From a virus, in the IMG/VR virus record IMGVR_UViG_3300037264_005519, positions 1-25,564 of that record: a DNA stretch of 25,564 nt, one strand, 5' to 3'. The notes beneath the pieces are model-generated. The model searched no databases, was not told where the DNA came from, and was given only the letters and a program-made list of their open reading frames with translations. Within the stretch, counting starts at the first letter, position 1. Every line of letters begins with the position of its first letter. The position numbers were made by a program, and so were the translations under genes. Shown one piece after another: positions 22,952-25,564 of this stretch.

Positions 22952-25564
22952 AATAAATCCTCGCCTAGATCTTTTTTCACCGTCTCATTAATCACAACAC
23001 CATCGTCAATTTCAACTGTTTTATGTAGTAACGGTATAACAACACTACCATTAGCTATCCTAAATGACTCTCGCTCCTTATTGTACACAACATCAACTTC
23101 TACACCAGCTCCATCACCAAACACCCTCCTATCACAAGCATTATAAACATCCGCCCAAATTACAACATCCGTAACCTGAACCCCATCAGTTAAATGCATT
23201 ATATAGAAAAAACTACCGCTAGCCTTGGCACGTTTGGTTTCTACTTTCTCTACCACAGCTTCTATTTTAACAATTATGGCTTCTTCACTAGCCAGACTCT
23301 GTTCTTTGGCCTTCTTAATTGTAAACCCACGCGTATGGTACATCAATAATGGTGAACTCCAATAATAACCAAGCATATTCTTCTCTATCACAAGACGCTC
23401 GCTTATATCATAATCATTAAATAAATTTATTACTTGTTCTCTAGTTAAGATTGGCTTAGGACGCCATTTAAGCAACCCAACTGGGATTTTCTTCTTTTTC
23501 GGATTAAGTTGCTTATATTCAGCAATAAGTTTAACACGTCTATTGAGCACATCTTGTTCCGGCCATGCAAACTCAAGATCAACCTGTTTTTTAAGTTCAC
23601 GGATATCAGATCCTGAGCAATATTTATATTTATACCATACCCATAAACCACGACGATTGGAATGCAACTTATCAAACGCACCTAATTTTATCAGCCGCTC
23701 AAAGACTATTTTATGTTTACCACACTTTGATATCATATCATCAATATTAATAAATGGGCCAGGAATCTTAGTAAACGCCTCAGCTGCTTTTCCACCGACA
23801 CCCTTAACTGCTTTAAGCCCAGGAATAACCCTACCATTTAATACTGTAAATTCTTGGGTTAAATTATTAATATCAATCGTTCCGAATTCCACACCATCTA
23901 ATTTGGCTGCACTCATATAATGACCAAGTTTATCACGGTGACATTCGGTCATAACTGCTGCCCACCATTCTGCAGGATAATGAGCCTTAAGGTATAAACA
24001 ACGATAAGTAATCAGCGAATAAGCTAGAGCGTGGGATTTATTAAAACAATATCTGCCGAAGAAGACCATCTTCTCCCACCAAGCATTAGCGGCTTGCTCA
24101 CCAATAACATTAGAAGCACCACTTTTCCATTTCTTCTCAATCTGCGGCAATTTCTCGATCCACTTCTTTGAAACAATCTTTCTGGCTTCTTCGGCCTCGA
24201 CTAATGAGAAGCGGGCTAGTTTGATCCACGTAGCGCTGAGCTGCTCTTGATAACATTGTTGAGTTGCAATGCCATTGGCAATAACAGTATGATCTGGCGA
24301 AACAGATAAATTATAAAATTGAACGTTCTTAACATGATTAATTTTCTTAATTTTATAATACCGAACATCACCAAATTCAACGCCGATAGTCATAGCGATA
24401 GAAGTTCTAATAACATCAGACTGATGTTGTAAATTCTTTCTATTAATACCAAATTTTGTACAGAATTTCCTCTGTGATAATCCTGATTCCTTGATCTTAT
24501 CAAATAAAACTGTCTTTGGAGCATAGCCAACAGTATTGGCATCATATAATTTCCCATTTATCTTCTTTAATAAGAAATCTTTACAAAGATTGTTCACATG
24601 CTTAGTATTCCACATATAAATCTTGGTGTCATTAATAGCAGATATAACTCCAAGGCTTACACACAATCGATGTATGTCTTGCAATAATAATTTATTACAT
24701 GATGAGATATAAACAGCAGCAACGCCATTCCCATTAATTGAAACACACCCATCTGAGTCAATTAAACCAGCCAGAAATGCTGACTTGACCTTTATTGTTG
24801 ATGATGATATATTAATTGGAATACGCTTTTTATGAACATTGCAATTCAAGTTAAGTTTCTCAATTAAATCATGAAACTTCGTCTTTTTCTTCTTTATAAT
24901 TAACTCACCACAACTAATTCCAACATAATAACATCGACAATGTTTATAAATCCGGGTCTTAATCTTTGGTAATTTTACATTGATCCATTTTTGTAACTTA
25001 TGAGCGTCGAGTTTGCTACCAGCTGCTATGGCAAGACTACTACTAGTTAGACAGCCATCGCCGACCAAATGACCAATAAGATATGCTACATCAGTATTAG
25101 ATCCTAGCCAACTAGCCAACTTCTTCTTATTGGCATTGTCATATGTCTTAATAGGCACTGCGATTAGGTCACCTAATTTTAAATCTTTTGCTTCGACTCG
25201 CTTATTATTAAAAGTAATATACTTATGATTAGCCGTCGTAGTTAAAGATAGGCCATTCTCTAATATTACTTCTAATCCATCGCCAAATACAGTTTCCGCA
25301 TGACAATCAACTTTATTATGAATAATACGATTTTCAGAGTTCAATGATTGCACCACTTCGCCATTATTTATATCTATAATCCTCTTATGTGATCCATCTG
25401 CCATTGATAACAATGTGTCACCATGATAGCAGATAACTCCAAATGTCTCACCAAGAATATCAATAATTCGTGGATCTTCACCCTTCTTCCATTCCTGCTT
25501 TGGATCGTCACGTCGTTTAATATATTCAGGAATCATATCCATCGGGCCTGGGCGACCCATGGCA
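22945..25564 (-). CDS. dnaE: DNA polymerase III alpha subunit (DnaE type), C-terminal part, interrupted by an intein
   Basis: Replicative polymerase. The frame continues beyond the window's right edge, so the N-terminal PHP domain and the catalytic palm are not seen. The exteins read MGRPGPMDMIPEYIKRR, then LGETFGVI joined to CYQEQLSATW (E. coli: YGIILYQEQ), then CFNKSHALAYSLITYRCLYLKAHYPAEWWAAVM (the GFNKSHSAAYA region), VIPGLKAVKGVGGKAAEAF (helix-hairpin-helix), FERLIKLGAFDKL, and an OB-like domain (about IIVKIEAVVEKVETKRA to FRIANGSVV). It ends soon after the OB fold, so the C-terminal tau-binding region of E. coli DnaE is lacking. The intein (24256-25431) must splice out. The gene leads the operon ending in an oxidoreductase. 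Confidence 0.93.
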   Translation of the reverse strand, partial: AMGRPGPMDMIPEYIKRRDDPKQEWKKGEDPRIIDILGETFGVICYHGDTLLSMADGSHKRIIDINNGEVVQSLNSENRIIHNKVDCHAETVFGDGLEVILENGLSLTTTANHKYITFNNKRVEAKDLKLGDLIAVPIKTYDNANKKKLASWLGSNTDVAYLIGHLVGDGCLTSSSLAIAAGSKLDAHKLQKWINVKLPKIKTRIYKHCRCYYVGISCGELIIKKKKTKFHDLIEKLNLNCNVHKKRIPINISSSTIKVKSAFLAGLIDSDGCVSINGNGVAAVYISSCNKLLLQDIHRLCVSLGVISAINDTKIYMWNTKHVNNLCKDFLLKKINGKLYDANTVGYAPKTVLFDKIKESGLSQRKFCTKFGINRKNLQHQSDVIRTSIAMTIGVEFGDVRYYKIKKINHVKNVQFYNLSVSPDHTVIANGIATQQCYQEQLSATWIKLARFSLVEAEEARKIVSKKWIEKLPQIEKKWKSGASNVIGEQAANAWWEKMVFFGRYCFNKSHALAYSLITYRCLYLKAHYPAEWWAAVMTECHRDKLGHYMSAAKLDGVEFGTIDINNLTQEFTVLNGRVIPGLKAVKGVGGKAAEAFTKIPGPFINIDDMISKCGKHKIVFERLIKLGAFDKLHSNRRGLWVWYKYKYCSGSDIRELKKQVDLEFAWPEQDVLNRRVKLIAEYKQLNPKKKKIPVGLLKWRPKPILTREQVINLFNDYDISERLVIEKNMLGYYWSSPLLMYHTRGFTIKKAKEQSLASEEAIIVKIEAVVEKVETKRAKASGSFFYIMHLTDGVQVTDVVIWADVYNACDRRVFGDGAGVEVDVVYNKERESFRIANGSVVIPLLHKTVEIDDGVVINETVKKDLGEDLLW
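24256..25431 (-). mobile_element. 392-residue intein with LAGLIDADG homing endonuclease
   Basis: An in-frame intervening protein inside dnaE. It begins with Cys1 (CYHGDTLLSMADGSHKR, block A). Block B has TTANHKYIT (T-x-x-H). Two LAGLIDADG motifs, LIGHLVGDG (118-126) and LAGLIDSDG (220-228), make a complete homing endonuclease, and near residue 320 a SQRKFCTKFGINRKN segment resembles a helix-turn-helix. Block F is VQFYNLSVSPDHTVIANG and block G ends GIATQQ before Cys+1 (CYQEQ). The last two residues are Gln-Gln instead of His-Asn, which is atypical. Gln-ending inteins are known, but loss of the penultimate His is notable. Insertion is in the conserved YQEQ segment of the fingers/palm region. 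Confidence 0.92.

Noticed and set aside
23543-23920. 125-residue plus-strand frame
   Set aside because: Antisense to the DnaE helix-hairpin-helix region; no SD or recognisable domain.

Overview
This window is a dense, AT-rich stretch of a large tailed-bacteriophage genome (Caudoviricetes). The evidence is the gene repertoire: a gp32-like single-strand-binding protein, a DnaB-type helicase, a bacterial-type RecA, a PIN-fold 5' nuclease, a DnaE-type polymerase carrying an intein, a reduced family A polymerase, ThyX, a ribonucleotide reductase, free-standing HNH endonucleases and many small unknown genes. Genes are packed with ATGA or TAATG start/stop overlaps. No gap exceeds about 120 bases, and I see no rRNA, tRNA, CRISPR array or insertion sequence. 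I cannot name the host. Lipoprotein signal sequences and standard Shine-Dalgarno (SD) sites show that it is a bacterium.

Layout, left to right. (1) 1-1435, minus: N-terminal part of a ribonucleotide reductase large subunit and an unknown gene ahead of it. (2) 1488-2080, plus: two small unknown genes. (3) 2064-7837, minus: read in transcription order from 7837, a zinc-ribbon protein, a DUF1360-like membrane protein, four unknown proteins, a P-loop kinase, a double-domain glycosyltransferase and ThyX. (4) 7957-9216, plus: three HNH endonuclease genes, the last two a tandem duplication, ending in a hairpin shared with the converging minus operon. (5) 9250-18972, minus: the replication/recombination block. 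In transcription order it holds a small beta-rich protein, RecA, an internally duplicated protein, DnaB helicase, a possible tail-tube-like protein, an FmdB-like zinc ribbon, a family A polymerase, a charged peptide, a coiled-coil mediator-like protein, the SSB, a strong hairpin, the 5' nuclease, and a four-gene tail with two lipoproteins. (6) 19010-20161, plus: three unknown genes. (7) 20158-20997, minus: a protein with zinc motifs at both ends. (8) 21022-21432, plus: a possible winged-helix protein. (9) 21400-25564, minus: DnaE-type polymerase (start outside the window, with a 392-residue intein) followed by two zinc-ribbon proteins and an FAD-type oxidoreductase.

How they fit together: the minus genes would supply nucleotides (RNR, ThyX) and replicate and recombine DNA (DnaE, DnaB, SSB, RecA, PolA-like, 5' nuclease). 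No primase is visible here. The most interesting points are the coexistence of a DnaE-type and a minimal PolA-type polymerase, an intein with an unusual Gln-Gln C-terminus, a ThyX with a shortened signature motif beside a kinase and a two-domain glycosyltransferase (possibly a DNA-modification set, an inference only), and a recent tandem duplication of HNH genes.
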